DNA from: Penium margaritaceum
Taxonomy: Eukaryota > Streptophyta > Zygnematophyceae > Desmidiales > Peniaceae
NCBI GenBank assembly: GCA_023375785.1
Contig: SZWC01018965.1
Location: 3,210-48,239, forward strand
DNA length: 45,030 nt
Reading direction: 5' to 3'
Part shown: one piece after another, positions 1 to 9,943 of the stretch
Position numbering within the stretch: position 1 is the stretch's first letter
How the letters are laid out: each line of letters opens with the position of its first letter
Notes under the pieces: model-generated
Database searches by the model: none
Told to the model about the DNA's origin: nothing
The model's input: the letters and a program-made list of their open reading frames with translations, nothing else
Position numbers and translations under genes: made by a program

Positions 1-6
1 ACCCCC

Positions 7-38
<32 letters not shown>
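1..38. repeat. poly-C tract at scaffold start
   Basis: Apart from two A bases, the first 38 bases are all C. The far end of the window is a matching G-run, so both scaffold ends stop in a C/G homopolymer. This is more likely an assembly break point than a biological end. Confidence 0.85.
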
Positions 39-40
<2 letters not shown>

Positions 41-646
41 TGCATGCCCCAGCATGCCCCGTTGCTCCGACATAACCAAGCCCCGCGAAACAATCGTGAA
101 AAAACCCCTTTCTCGCCCTATGCGAGTAAACCTAACACCGTCGTTCTCGCTTAGCGACGGTTTAGATAGCCATTTGAGATGTTAATATTTTTATGAGGTT
201 GAAGTGTTCTTCAATAGTTCGCATCCTTGACTATCTGTTTCTTACATCCACGTGTCACTAGACGACCTCGAACCAATAACTTCCAGGATCTTGCTTTGAA
301 GAGAATCCGCGACACAGAGCGATGAACATACGAGCATGGGTAGCTTTCGGTGGCATCTTCTATGTCCTCGTCAGGAAAGGCGAACGAACCTTCATAAACT
401 AACATGATCGACATTTAGGCTGATGTAAGAGATGCCCTATGAGCTCATGATACATTTATACAAAGTCCAACACATAACACATAAAAGTTGATGACAAAGA
501 TGGGACCAAGTCTGACAGGAGTATGGACACAATGTCCGGAGTGGTGTATGGTTTGGTTCTATTGAAAGTGATTTTCAGCAATGTGCGAAACAAAACATTA
601 TCGTCACCGTGCCCCCAATCTTTAAGCGAGGATAAGATGTCAATAA
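39..646. other. unassigned flank left of element B
   Basis: This is the DNA into which copia element B inserted. The last five bases (642-646, AATAA) are the left copy of B's target duplication. The only open frame of note is a 67-codon antisense stretch with no recognisable domain. I see no LTR, RNA gene or coding signal that I can support. Confidence 0.5.
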
Positions 647-809
647 TGTTGTGATTTGTGACGTTCCTGTCGACCTCTACAGTTTACTGTGACCATTCAA
701 CATTGTCCATGCCCGTGCAGATCCCTTATGCGGACCCAGGTGGTACTAGTGCATCGTCTCCTGGTGGACTACCAGCTTGAAGCTGACCGACGACCGTCCA
801 AGAGCTTTG
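647..809 (+). repeat. 5' LTR of B, segment 1 of 3
   Basis: This is the first 163 bp of the LTR, starting TGTTGTGATTTGTGACGTTC. It aligns with the starts of the C LTRs (28513, 35583) and of B's own 3' LTR (26538). It ends in CTTTG (805-809), the left target duplication of insertion M, and resumes at 2097. Confidence 0.85.
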
Positions 810-1467
810 TGAGAATATTCCAGGTGAGAAACTGCTAGGAAGCTTCCTAGCCTTGCTGCTGCTGACGTGGCGACACTGTCCAGTCAGCTGACGCACTAGC
901 AAGCAGGCAGGTGCAGGAAACAGCAAGGATCAGGCTAGGGAGACGCGCAAAGTCTCATAAGCTTCAATAGCTTAGTAAATGCAGAGAGAGATAACAACTG
1001 ACAGGTCCAGGGCATAAATACCTGCCGCGGCGCACGGCGGGTGTCGCACGCGGCAGTCCAAGAGCTGTCCTAAAACCGGCCCAAAACCACTGTTTTGGCC
1101 GTAACTCTGCGCACACATGTCAGAATCCTACGCCGTCTGAACCTAGACGTGCAGAATCAAAAAGACGCACGCAACGACTGGTCACATGCATGCATCCATC
1201 GACGGACAGCAAGTATATAATGCAAAAACATGCAAATGGGGCTCATGCCCAGTCCGACGAAAGGCGCCTGCAAGACGTAGAAGTCACAACAAGGAGTCCC
1301 GGTGACATCTGGGGCTCTGCAACAGTGGTCGGTCAGCTCCAGACGGGTAGCCCGCCGCCTGTCGTCGCGCCGGTGTCACCAGGGCCCCCTGCCTCAGGGA
1401 TCTGCACGAGTATGGACACGGCCGAGTGGTCACAGTAAACTGTACAGGAACGGTACAAAGCACAACA
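810..1467 (-). repeat. LTR M2 (second of tandem pair)
   Basis: On the minus strand it starts TGTTGTGCTTTGTACC at 1467 and ends GGAATATTCTCA at 810, about 658 bp. It is homologous to M1 throughout but clearly diverged, so the pair is old or was not identical when formed. Confidence 0.75.
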
Positions 1468-2091
1468 CCAGGATGCTTCCTAGCCTTTCTGCTTGCTAGC
1501 CTGACATCACGGGTCTGGCTGGTTGACACACAGGTCATTCAAGGGACAGCAAGGGTAGGGAGAGACACGCGCACTTGTATCTCAAGCTTCAACTCAATTA
1601 AATGCACAGAGAAAAAACAAATGACAGGTCCACAGCATAAATAGCCGCCGTGGCTCACGGCGGGTGGCGCACACGGCGGTGCCTGTCAAACCTGAACCGG
1701 TCCAAAACCACTGTTTTGGCCATAATTCTGCGCACAAGCGTCCAAACGGAGCGCCGTCTGATCCTACGGATGCACAACAAAAAGACAGACACAACGACTG
1801 GTCACAAGCCTACGTCCGGGAACAGCCGGAGAGTGTAAGAAAACAAACATGTAAATCAGCCTGGCAGGGCTGTCCACCGAGAAAATCCTGAAGACCTCCA
1901 AACGTAGTCCGTGGGCTGTGGGAGCCCTCTGGTACACTGGGTAGGCTGCCAGGCTGCCTCCAGCGGGTGGAGCATCACCTCAGGGAACTCTGTCTCCAGC
2001 TGGGTCCGCCTCAAGGATCTGCACGAGCATGGACACGACCGAGTGGTCACAACCAACTGTACAACTGTGTATGACTGACAATATCACAACA
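1468..2091 (-). repeat. LTR M1 (first of tandem pair)
   Basis: On the minus strand it starts TGTTGTGATATTGTC at 2091 and runs about 624 bp to the start of M2. It carries the same blocks as M2: the primer-like GTGTCCATGCTCGTGCAGATCC, the GGCCAAAACAGTGG module and a GGCTAGGAAGC tail. Its 3' end lacks the last 20-odd bases present in M2 and does not end in CA, so it looks truncated at the LTR-LTR junction. Confidence 0.75.
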
Positions 2092-2096
2092 CTTTG

Positions 2097-2568
2097 GACG
2101 CTGCCAGGGACCTGTTGTAGTTTCCTTACAACACGTCGAAGTTAATCGGTGGACTGGCCGTGGGCCCGATTTGCATCTTTTTGCATTATGTGTCCACCAT
2201 TTGATGCCGGATACATGCATGTGACCAGTCGTAGCGTCCAGCTTGTTATTCTCCACATGTAGGTTTAGACGGCGTAGCGTTATGACATGTCTACGCTGAG
2301 TTGTAGCCAAAATAGTGTTTTTGGGTCGGCTTTAGGATAGACCTTGTCCTGACGCGTGCAACACGCGCCGTGCGCCTCGGCAGGTACTTATGCCATGGAC
2401 GTGTCATTTTTCTTTTCTCTCTACAAACTCTATTGAAGTATTATGACACTGTCACTTGTGTCTCCTATCCAGACCCTTGCCGTCGTGTGTATTACTTGTG
2501 ACTGTTGTCACCGTTTGACGGGGCACTGACGCCCATTCAGCGGCTGTGTCACTAGGAAGCTTGTACGC
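2097..2568 (+). repeat. 5' LTR of B, segment 2 of 3
   Basis: The B LTR resumes after the second CTTTG (2092-2096) at GACGCTGCCAGGG and continues to TACGC (2564-2568), the left target duplication of element A. It matches 26700-27175 in B's 3' LTR. Confidence 0.85.
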
Positions 2569-2571
2569 TCT

Positions 2572-3102
2572 TGTTGTGTGCGTCGTACATAGCTTATGGT
2601 GACCCCTCGGCTCATGTCCATTCACGTGCAGATCCCTGAGACTAGCGACACTTACAGAAGACCGGCGGCCGGCGGAGTCTGGCGCCCAGAAGACTCTCGT
2701 ACTTTTTGTATTCGTGTTGTGGGACAGCACATAGGTGTGCACTATCAGGACGTAGATTTCTTTGATGCGGCCGTTCTGGTTCAAACGGCTCGCCGTTCTG
2801 ACGTGTCTACATGGAGTTATGGTCAAAACAGTGTTTTTGCCACTGTATTGTCCTGCTAGAGAATAGCGCCCTTGTGTGCCGCGTGTGTGCACATCCACTA
2901 GAGTTGTGACACTATTTAGGCTGTTCTGGCTTCAGTTGTCATCTCTCTCTGCACAATTCAACATCTTGCAGCTTCTGACACTTGTACTTGTGCCCCTAGC
3001 CAACCACTTGTTGCTCTCACATCCACCTGTGTGTGCTAGTGAGTGAGCTGGCCGGCTTGTACTACCGCGCCAGCGACAGCACTGCTAGGAAGCTGTCTTT
3101 CA
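2572..3102 (+). repeat. 5' LTR of element A
   Basis: It starts TGTTGTGTGCGTCG, ends GCTGTCTTTCA and is followed directly by the primer site. It aligns along its length with 18842-19378, including the shared CGGCGGCCGGC block and the CTCGTACTTTTTGTATTC stretch. Confidence 0.9.
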
Positions 3103-3114
3103 TGGTATCAGAGC
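3103..3114 (+). other. primer-binding site of A
   Basis: TGGTATCAGAGC directly follows the LTR's terminal CA. It is the usual plant copia site complementary to the 3' end of initiator Met-tRNA. Confidence 0.9.
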
Positions 3115-3239
3115 GGTGAGCCAGTGCTTGCACAGCTGCGTAGTAGAGACGCAGCAACCGCACTAGCCGTGAGCAACCGCAGCCGTTGCCTTGAGTAGCA
3201 GCAGCAACAGTGCCCACTGCCTTGGCGGGAGGTCCTGGG

Positions 3240-3880
3240 AGGGCCCACCACCACTCCGACCGTTTTTTTAAGAACTCCACAGCCATTCCGCAGTCGTTCT
3301 GCGAGAGCAGGAGCTCCGTAGCCATTCCGCGGTCGTTCCTCGCAGCCGCTCTGCTCAAAATTCGCGGTTCTCCGCGCCGACGAGGCCTCCGCGGCGGACG
3401 CGACCACTGCGCGGCCGCAGCGGAACGCACCTACGGTGCTGTGGTGGTATGCGGCGTTCCAAGTACGTCACCTCGCGGTGACTGTGCCGCAGATCTGCGG
3501 TGCTTTGCAGATCCGCGTCCTTCCGCCGCCGCCGCCCCTTGGCAGTTCTGGAACACGCCGGTGCTGCTCGCCGGCGCTCCGCGGTGGCAAGTCCGCGACA
3601 GTTCCGCGGCAATTCCGCGGTAGCCAGACGCGGCCGCTCCGCGGTGGTTGTGGAACGCACCGCCGGTGGTGCCCCGGCAGATCGCGGCACCCCACCGTGT
3701 TCCGCATTAGCGCGACTGCGGCAGCCGCTCTGCTGCAATTTCACGGTGTACCGCGGCGGCGTTCTACGAAAGTGTTCCGCGGAAGGTTTTTCACGGAGGT
3801 GTTCCACAATAGAATTCCGCGGTGGTATTTAACGGCAGTGTTCCGTGGCAGCGCTCCGCGGCAGTAATCCGCGACAATGC
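3240..3880 (+). repeat. CCGCGG-rich degenerate array in leader of A
   Basis: The untranslated leader of A is dominated by loosely spaced copies of a TTCCGCGGT-like unit, seen for example near 3325, 3385, 3600, 3612, 3636, 3750, 3775, 3815 and 3856. Decayed copies such as ATTCCGCAG and TTTCACGG lie between them. The core is the palindrome CCGCGG, rich in CpG and CHG sites. No conserved reading frame runs through it. Confidence 0.6.
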
Positions 3881-3942
3881 TCCACACTGCCCTCTCCACG
3901 AAAAGACAAAAAGAAGGGGGGGAAAGGGGGAGCGACCGGTCG

Positions 3943-4631
3943 TCATGCCGAAGCAAACCCCCGCCAGCGCCACCACCGACGCAGGTACCGATGGCAGCTC
4001 CGTGAGCGGCCAACGCCGGGCGTCGCCATCATCACCACAGCGGCAGTTGCATCAGCAGTAGCAGTAGCCTTTGCAGCAATAGTAGCAGCCGTTACAACAG
4101 TAACAGCAGCAGCGGCCACCGAGCCTGACGACACTGGCGCGCCAAGTGCGCGCGTTGGCTAACCTACAGGCGCAGAGTCGTTGTACTCTGACAAAGCAGG
4201 TCACTGAGCTCCAAGAATTGATTAGGGGCCTACTGCCTCAGCAGCAGCAGGCCTAGCAGCAACAGCAGCACCCGTCAGCAGACCCGAGCGAGGATCACCT
4301 CGCTCCCGACGGCAATGCAAATGAGGTTGTAGAGACCCTCTCCGACTCTGGCCAGGAGGGTGAAGAGGAGCTGCTGTGAGCACGCCTTATTCGCCCGGAG
4401 ACATGCCGTAGAGCGCGTGAGGCCACTGCCGCCCTCCATGGCATGAGCTCCAGCGCCGATGCTGTCCTGGGCTCGTCTCGCCACCCTTTGAGCTTTGAGG
4501 AGCTTGCTCTGCGGGCTCGCCTAGACAAGGGGGTTGCCTGCCCTATGCCAGGTCCTGTAGTGGCTTCAGCCGTCGCTCTGCCGACGGTCAAGCCACCCAA
4601 GTGGTTTGAGTCGGACCCACCCGTCTTCCGG
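3943..4631 (+). pseudogene. gag of A, N-terminal part (split by G)
   Basis: This is my choice for the start of A's gag. ATG at 3943 opens a frame with a disordered Ser/Thr/Gln-rich head. A glutamine tract follows (about 4040-4105) in which several codons are TAG. A predicted coiled coil lies around 4127-4235 (regular Leu in LARQVRALANLQ and VTELQELIRGLL), followed by a second short Q-run and an acidic stretch. The frame reaches the conserved-looking PPKWFESDPPVFR at 4630, where gypsy G inserted, and resumes at 13733. In-frame stops are mostly TAG at Gln positions, plus TAA and TGA. Start choice is by analogy with D, whose gag begins with a similar polyQ head. Confidence 0.65.
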
Positions 4632-5334
4632 TGTAATGGGTCGCATCTCCAGCTCCTGGTCTGAAGTCGTCGTCAGAGTTCGTAGAGTGGCGTTCTCAGT
4701 TTGCGTCAGGGTTCTACCCCCTTCGCACGACTGAGGGGCAATCGTTATCAACGACCTAGAGCAGGGAGACTCCAATACTTCGAGTCTCCAAAGGCCCATT
4801 TCTGTTTTTAACCAAACCCCTAGTTTTGGGACCCAAACTGGCGGTTTTTACCTCGAACTCGTGTGTTTACACGAGTTATTTCATTTATTTTATGTCAAAG
4901 TTTGTCGTGAACGAACTTTGATTTACGTTTTGCCATTCCGGCGCAAAATCTTTGCTTGCGAGGCACGCTGGCGATTTCGCGCCAGTCCTCTCGTTCTCAC
5001 CCTTGCTCCCCCTATCCCTTGTCCTCGGTTGCTTGTTTGCAAGGAGGGCGAGGGGGGGTGAGGGCACGAGGCCACGAGGCCTCACCCTCGAGGCCCTCGT
5101 GGCCCCTCAGCTGCCGATCGGGCTAAGGCTGCGATCGACGGCTGGCGGCTGGCCGGCCGGTGGCCGGCCGGTCGCTTGGCCGGCCGCCGGCCGTCTAGCC
5201 GACCGGCAGCGAGTTGGCCGGTGGCCAGCAAAGTGCTGGCCGCCGGCTAGTCCTCGCTGACGCGAGGGGTGGTGCGCAATCACCCGTCGCTTCAGCGAGG
5301 AGGGAGGGCCAAACCGCCCCCCCCCCCTGCTACA
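4632..5334 (-). repeat. 3' LTR of G
   Basis: It reads TGTAATGGG...GCTACA on the plus strand and aligns with 13029-13727. The LTRs share long blocks such as GGCGTTCTCAGT and CAAGGAGGGCGAGGGGGGTG but differ at many C/T and G/A positions, indicating an old insertion. Confidence 0.9.
5140..5250. repeat. GGCCGGCC-rich block in G LTR
   Basis: It contains overlapping copies of the palindrome GGCCGGCC and its variants (GGCCGGCCGGTGGCCGGCCG and similar). The same block recurs in the other LTR near 13540-13640. It is likely to be self-pairing and hard to assemble. Confidence 0.7.
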
Positions 5335-5346
5335 TTCCTCCCCACT
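5335..5346 (-). other. polypurine tract of G
   Basis: On the minus strand AGTGGGGAGGAA lies directly before the TG of the 3' LTR. This is the expected plus-strand priming site. Confidence 0.8.
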
Positions 5347-5607
5347 TATCATGAACCGTCCTAGTTTATGAACAACATGTAGGATTATCAGTCAGTGAGT
5401 CATCAACATTGTCAAAGAAAATTGATAACTTCAATCACCAGCTAGACATGAACACGTGCATGGTACATGGACCTAAGCTGCAGCTTGTAGGTCAGTACGG
5501 CTAGTGGTCTCCCCCTTTTAGGCGGGAGCGTCCGTGGGACAACCATGTTGGGCGTCCCCAACCTCCTATAGTCGCTGTCCATGAATGCTTCCCCGGGGGA
5601 ATGTTGT
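5347..5607 (-). other. 3' untranslated tail of G
   Basis: This non-coding stretch lies between the stop after the chromodomain and the polypurine tract. I see no domain or repeat in it. Confidence 0.5.
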
Positions 5608-5943
5608 TCACTTTTTTTTTGTTTGGGTGGTACCTCCTGCCACGCGTTGATTTGTGCGAGCTGCAAGCTCCCTCCTGTACTCCTTGACTATCCCTGTGGG
5701 AAACCGAGATTCAGGCTCCAATGAATTATGTTTAGGTCCACAACCGGCCCAATGAACGAGGTACTCCCTAACAACGCGTGACCGAAGAGTACGCTCTTGG
5801 TGCTGGAGTAGGCGAAGAACCTTGTGTATGCCGTCGGCAACAAGGATTGCTGGCGGTGGCTGAACGGTTCCGTCTGCTGTGTATGGAGCCAGTAGGCTCA
5901 AATGAAACACGTCATGAATCTTCATACTCGGCGGAAGTAGCAA
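5608..5943 (-). pseudogene. chromodomain / integrase C-terminal end of G
   Basis: This frame continues the integrase after a single TGA at 5944-5946 that falls inside a standard GPVAY-x-L-x-LPPS motif, so the stop most likely replaced CGA. It begins with LPPSMKIHDVFHLSLL, the usual end of a gypsy integrase. A chromodomain follows (REYLVHWAGCGPKHNSLEPES). In active chromodomains this region binds methylated histone H3 through aromatic residues. Here one Trp of the usual WEP motif is Leu, so the cage is probably damaged. The frame ends after a basic tail. Confidence 0.8.
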
Positions 5944-7224
5944 TCAATATGCCACTGGCCCGATGCGTGCCACAATGGGAAACAACCCAATCCACTTCGG
6001 TAGAATTTTTCTTGCCCTTGGTGACTTCAGCCTATGGTTTTCAGTGCTAAGCAGCACTTTGTCCCCAATGTCAAACGAGACCTCCCGGCGACCTTTGTCG
6101 GCATATGCCTTTTGTCGCTGCCGAGCTGCTTGAAGGTGACCCTTTGCCTCCTGTACCAAGGAGTCCATACGCTCGGCAAAGGCTTGAGCAAAAGGAACCT
6201 GCCCTCCTGTACTCCCACTCTTCACCAATGAAGAGGGTACCACTGGATGCCGACCACTGTTCAACATGAACGGTGTGAACTGTGTGGACTCGTTCACCGA
6301 GTTGTTCACCGCAAACTCTGGCGGTGCTAGGAATTTGTCCCAATCATGCATGGCTGGGTCCACGTACATGCGGAGCATCTGCTCCAGAGTGCGATTCATG
6401 CGCTCTGTTTGTCCGTCAGTTTGAGGGTGAAATGCTGTCGACATTTGGGACTCACTGTTGAAGTACTCCTGCATCCTTTGCCAAAACTTACTAGCAAATG
6501 TTTCATATCGATCCGAGATAATGCACAACGGCAAGCCGTGGTACTTTACGACACCCTCAAAGAAGAGACAAGCGGTCTCCTCTGCGTTCACGTTAGTGGT
6601 TGTAGGAATGAAGTGTGTCATCTTCATCAAAAGATCCACCACCACAAGTATTGCATCGTGGCCACGGGCCGTGTCCGAAAGACCAGCAATGAAGTCCATG
6701 CTGCCGCACTCCCATGGAGTCCCAGGAATGGGACGCTGTTGGAGGAGTCCAACAGGCTTCTTCTTACTAGCCCTATTCTGAAGACATGGGTCGTATGTCA
6801 TGCAATACTTACGGACATCGACACTACATCTTGGCCACCAATAGTGGTCCGAGAGTTCCTGTCCGGTCTTTCGGGGTCCCACATGACCTGCGACCGGCGG
6901 GTCATGGAACTGGGAGATAACCTTTGTTCGAAGGTCTCCCGAGTTTGGCACAACAACTTTTTCTCCGTGCCAAAAGATTCCTGCGACCTCCACCAAGCCG
7001 TACTTGTCCAGATTTTGAGAGTCTTGAAACCAAGAATCCACACAGTATCTCATCTGTATCCTGTTTACAAAACCGTTGTAGTGGATGATCTCTCGTGGTG
7101 GTTGCTGTAGAGGGGAAGGGGGATTTGGTGATTGTACTGTTGCTGTTGCAATGGTCACAAAATACCCACCGACTTCGGTGGCCGCTTTAAATTCCACAAG
7201 CTGTCGCCTTAGTGGATTGGCCAC
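5944..7224 (-). CDS. integrase of chromovirus G (open 426 codons)
   Basis: This is the longest uninterrupted frame in the window. It starts within the RNase H/integrase linker (FVNRIQMRYC) and covers the zinc-binding region and the catalytic core. The zinc region has HDPPVAGHVG and YCMTYDPC; the first Cys of the usual CxxC appears replaced by Tyr. The core shows its first acidic residue in GSMDFIAGL, the second in IISDRYETF and the glutamate in HPQTDGQTERMNRTLEQ, so the D,D,E triad is present. It ends with an SH3-like tail, FDIGDKVLLSTENHRLKSPR. The function would be integration of the element's cDNA. In the intact element it was part of a larger pol polyprotein, so the Met at 7224 is not a true start. 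A TGA separates it from the chromodomain. Confidence 0.85.
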   Translation of the reverse strand: MANPLRRQLVEFKAATEVGGYFVTIATATVQSPNPPSPLQQPPREIIHYNGFVNRIQMRYCVDSWFQDSQNLDKYGLVEVAGIFWHGEKVVVPNSGDLRTKVISQFHDPPVAGHVGPRKTGQELSDHYWWPRCSVDVRKYCMTYDPCLQNRASKKKPVGLLQQRPIPGTPWECGSMDFIAGLSDTARGHDAILVVVDLLMKMTHFIPTTTNVNAEETACLFFEGVVKYHGLPLCIISDRYETFASKFWQRMQEYFNSESQMSTAFHPQTDGQTERMNRTLEQMLRMYVDPAMHDWDKFLAPPEFAVNNSVNESTQFTPFMLNSGRHPVVPSSLVKSGSTGGQVPFAQAFAERMDSLVQEAKGHLQAARQRQKAYADKGRREVSFDIGDKVLLSTENHRLKSPRARKILPKWIGLFPIVARIGPVAY

Positions 7225-7287
7225 ATTGATGCGGCTTGGCCGATATTCCCATGTGAACGAGAATCGGCTCCAACGCGCCTGTCGTCT

Positions 7288-7764
7288 TCATAGGTTTGCT
7301 TGCGTTTGGAAAAACACCAATGGATTATGGTCGGTCACGACCGGCACACCCCCTTCAGCACCCTCGAGGTAGCAACGCCACATCTTGAAAGCATGTACTA
7401 TTGTAAGGAGCTCTTGATCCTCAGTCGTGTACCGCGTTTCCACAGGGATGAGCTTCCGGATCTCATACGCAACTGGGTGACTGCTCTGCATGAGGACGGC
7501 TCCAAGTCCTACTACCAACGCATCACGTCAAACCTTCCATGGTTTGGATGGATGCAGAAGAGCTAGGACGGGCACCGTGGATAGACGCTCTTTGACTTTG
7601 AGAAAAGCGTTCTCGCAATCAGATAACCATTCCCAACGTACGTCGTTTCACGTGAGCCTGGTTAGGGGTGCTACCAGGGTCAAATACCCTTGCATAAACC
7701 GTCGAATGTAGTTTGCAAGGTCGAGGAAAGACCGGATCTGCCCAATATTTTGGGACGTGGCCAG
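7288..7764 (-). pseudogene. RT thumb and RNase H of G
   Basis: On the minus strand this follows the RT palm. A thumb-like stretch with several frame changes is followed by a Ty3-type RNase H. The RNase H shows GLGAVLMQSSHPVAYE, the ETRYTTEDQELLTIVHAF core and VVTDHNPLVFFQTQANL, the standard family motifs that include the catalytic Glu and Asp. It would degrade the RNA template during cDNA synthesis. Stops occur around the start of RNase H (near 7520) and in the thumb, including TAG codons. Confidence 0.8.
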
Positions 7765-8589
7765 TCAACAAAGCCTTGGACCTTTTTGTGGGTCGACACG
7801 GATGCCGTCCTTGCCAACGATGTGTCCAAGGTATTTGAGCTCATCTTGTGCAAACTTGCACTTGCTCACTTTTGCATGGAACGTCTGTTCCCGAAGGATT
7901 GCGAGAACTTTGCGTAGATGTTCTATGTGCTCTTTCATTGATTTGGAGAAAACCAAGATGTCATCCTGGTAAACCAAGACAAACTGTCCGAGTTGCTTGG
8001 CGATCGTTCTGTTCATTTCTCCTCAGAAGGTTGCCGGGGCATTTGTAAGCGCAAAGCATAACACTCATAACTGATAGTGTCCCATGTGCGTTCGAAACGC
8101 GGTTTTGGGTACATCATCTTCTGTTATGCGGATTTGATGGTACCCTTGAGACAAATCCAGGGACGAAGGAGCTTTTGCGCCTTGGAGTTGGCAAAAAAGG
8201 TCCTCAAGCTGCGGTAAGAGGAAACGGTTTTCCACCGTCACCTTGTTGAACGCCCGGTAATCCACGCACATGCGTAAACCACCGTCCTTTTTTTTCACAA
8301 AAAGGATTGGTGCACCATACAGCGAGCTACTAGGCTCCATCCACCCTTTCGCAAGGTACTCTTTGATTTGGCGTTTGACCTCTCGCCTTTCTGCTGGACT
8401 AAGGCGATACATGGGTCTGAACGGAGGAGTCGAGTCCGGCTGGAGCGGAATCGTGTGGCCCATGTGTCTTTTTGGTGGAAGCCCAGCCGATGGGTCTTGG
8501 AATACATCTGAGAACTCTGCCAATAGAGATCTGATCTCTTCTGGCGTGTCTTCCTTCACTTCGTCCTCCACTTTTTGCAATTGAGCCAA
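7765..8589 (-). pseudogene. reverse transcriptase of G
   Basis: The fingers and palm read from 8589 down to 8065 without a stop: GHTIPLQPDSTPPFRPMYRL, VKRQIKEYLAKGWMEPSSS, ILFVKKKDGGLRMCVDYRAF, DLSQGYHQIRI and AFRTHMGHYQL. Two stops then flank ALTNAPATF, and the palm resumes at 8016 with the catalytic motif at 7960-7971. That motif is YQDD instead of the usual Y-L/V-DD. The primer grip and the LGHIVGKDGIRVDPQK region follow. Both catalytic aspartates are kept, but the stops and the odd Gln mean it is probably inactive. Confidence 0.88.
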
Positions 8590-8607
8590 AAAGTATCGAC
8601 AACCTTG

Positions 8608-9060
8608 TCAAATATGTCTCTTGACCTGCATCGTAGACAAGCTGGCATGGAATTTGAGTCGGGTCGGTGATAATTCCGTACTCGGAATCAACGTAAAGCG
8701 GCATTGTCCTTTTCGAAGGATGAAATAACTTGATTGAAAACACATTAGAGCGTTGATGTTACGGAGCCAGGGATCGCATAACATCACGTCAAACGGGTCA
8801 AGAAGGTTGAGTACCTCTAACGTGACACTCTGTGTGTACCCTTGAATGAAAATTTTTGCTTTACAAGTACTGATCACGGGTACCGTACGATTGTCACCGA
8901 CAACAACTGCGCCATTCGATGGCTTGTACTTCAGGCCAACCTGTCAGGTAAATCCAAGGCTAACAAAAGAATCGTCTCCTCCAGTGTCAGCAAGAACATT
9001 CACGTGAGCACCAGCTAGGTGTCCTTTGAACTGCATCGTCATGTTGCTTCCACTCTTCCG
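8608..9060 (-). pseudogene. retropepsin-like protease of G
   Basis: The minus strand encodes an aspartic protease with active site ADTGGDDSFVSLG at about 8960-8990. Downstream are VVGDNRTVP and FDVMLCDPWLRNINAL, which match the DVILGMDWL region of gypsy proteases. The family cleaves the polyprotein. A TGA lies near 8942 just after the active site, and further breaks separate it from the RT. Confidence 0.75.
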
Positions 9061-9123
9061 AGTGAACAGACTCGACGACGGCAAGCCGAGTTTGTGATAA
9101 ACACAGAATCTGTATGACGAGCG

Positions 9124-9486
9124 TCACAACTTCCATGATTCACCCACTCGAGTCCACATCTTGTGGGCACGTGCGAATTCGGTCAGCACCTTCCAGTCTT
9201 TGAATTTGACTGGGTCGAAATCGTCGACTAAAGGTACTGCAAACTTGATTGAACTCATTGCTTTGAGGGCGTTTGTTTCAATCACTGCGTCACACAACTC
9301 TTCCACAGTGGTCGGTGTTGTCACTACTAAGCATGTACGATCATGCATCTCGTCCGAAGATGCAAGGTTTAGTGGGCAATGTCGGTCAGCAAGTGTAGAA
9401 TGCGGTTCAACAAGAGGAGAGAAAACAACAGAGAAATTTGAACTCGTCAAAAACTCAACTTGTTTAACATCCACATCTGAAAACAT
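9124..9486 (-). pseudogene. gag-pol linker of G, function unclear
   Basis: This open stretch of 120 codons lies between the gag zinc knuckle and the protease on the same strand. It shows no motif I recognise. A segment near its C-terminus (FDPVKFKDWKVLTEFARAHK) is gag- or linker-like. Position implies it belongs to the polyprotein. Confidence 0.5.
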
Positions 9487-9715
9487 GAACCCGCACTTGT
9501 GATCCAGTTTTACCCCTGAGTGGTCCCCACTAACGTCACTCAGGGGTGGGGCATATCCGTCCCACGGCCTTGTCCGTTACCACGGCTGGGCCCATTGCCG
9601 CGACCGCGACCCTGTCCACGGCCTTGTCCGCGGCCTCCTGCTGCACCATCCTCAAGAGGTGTTATCGGTGCATTTGACGCCGTGGCCCCTTGTCCACCAC
9701 CAGCAGCTTCAGGGC

Positions 9716-9757
9716 ACTAAGCCCTGAAGTAGCCCGGCTACATGTAGTTGTGGCAGA
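9716..9757 (-). other. degenerate CCHC zinc knuckle of G
   Basis: On the minus strand the spacing is C-x2-C-x4-H-x4-C. The second Cys and the His are both Tyr (TAC), and two of the spacer codons are TAG. Both substitutions are single transitions (TGC to TAC and CAC to TAC), and the metal site would be lost. Confidence 0.7.
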
Positions 9758-9943
9758 GCCCTTCGCGGAAGGATGTGTTGCGAAGCTCACGCTCCGCCTG
9801 CATCTCGTCGTTCTCGCGGCTGCGCTTGTTGTTGGGGCCCTTGTATCCACTAGCCTTCTTGGCTGGAATGCTTGCAGGCTACTTGCCCTTGGCCCCGCCT
9901 TGTTGTCCAGCTGACCCAACAGTCCCTGCAGCGTCCATGCGCA

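Larger units (their letters stand above)
810..2091 (-). mobile_element. antisense tandem LTR pair (M) inside B's 5' LTR
   Basis: This 1282-bp insert starts TGAGAA and ends ACAACA on the plus strand, so it has TG...CA ends. It is flanked by perfect CTTTG duplications at 805-809 and 2092-2096. On the minus strand it is two LTRs head to tail with no internal region between them. Both resemble the B/C LTRs but form a separate subfamily. An ordinary solo LTR would have one copy. Two copies within one target duplication suggest integration of an LTR-LTR circle or recombination that removed the internal region. Confidence 0.8.

Noticed and set aside
211..414. 67-codon antisense frame near the left end
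   Set aside because: It is short, with no motif, no start context and no homologue I recognise. It could occur by chance.
3062..4162. Several overlapping 90-150 codon Arg/Ala-rich frames on both strands
   Set aside because: They arise from the GC-rich CCGCGG array, have no domain and lie in the leader of element A.
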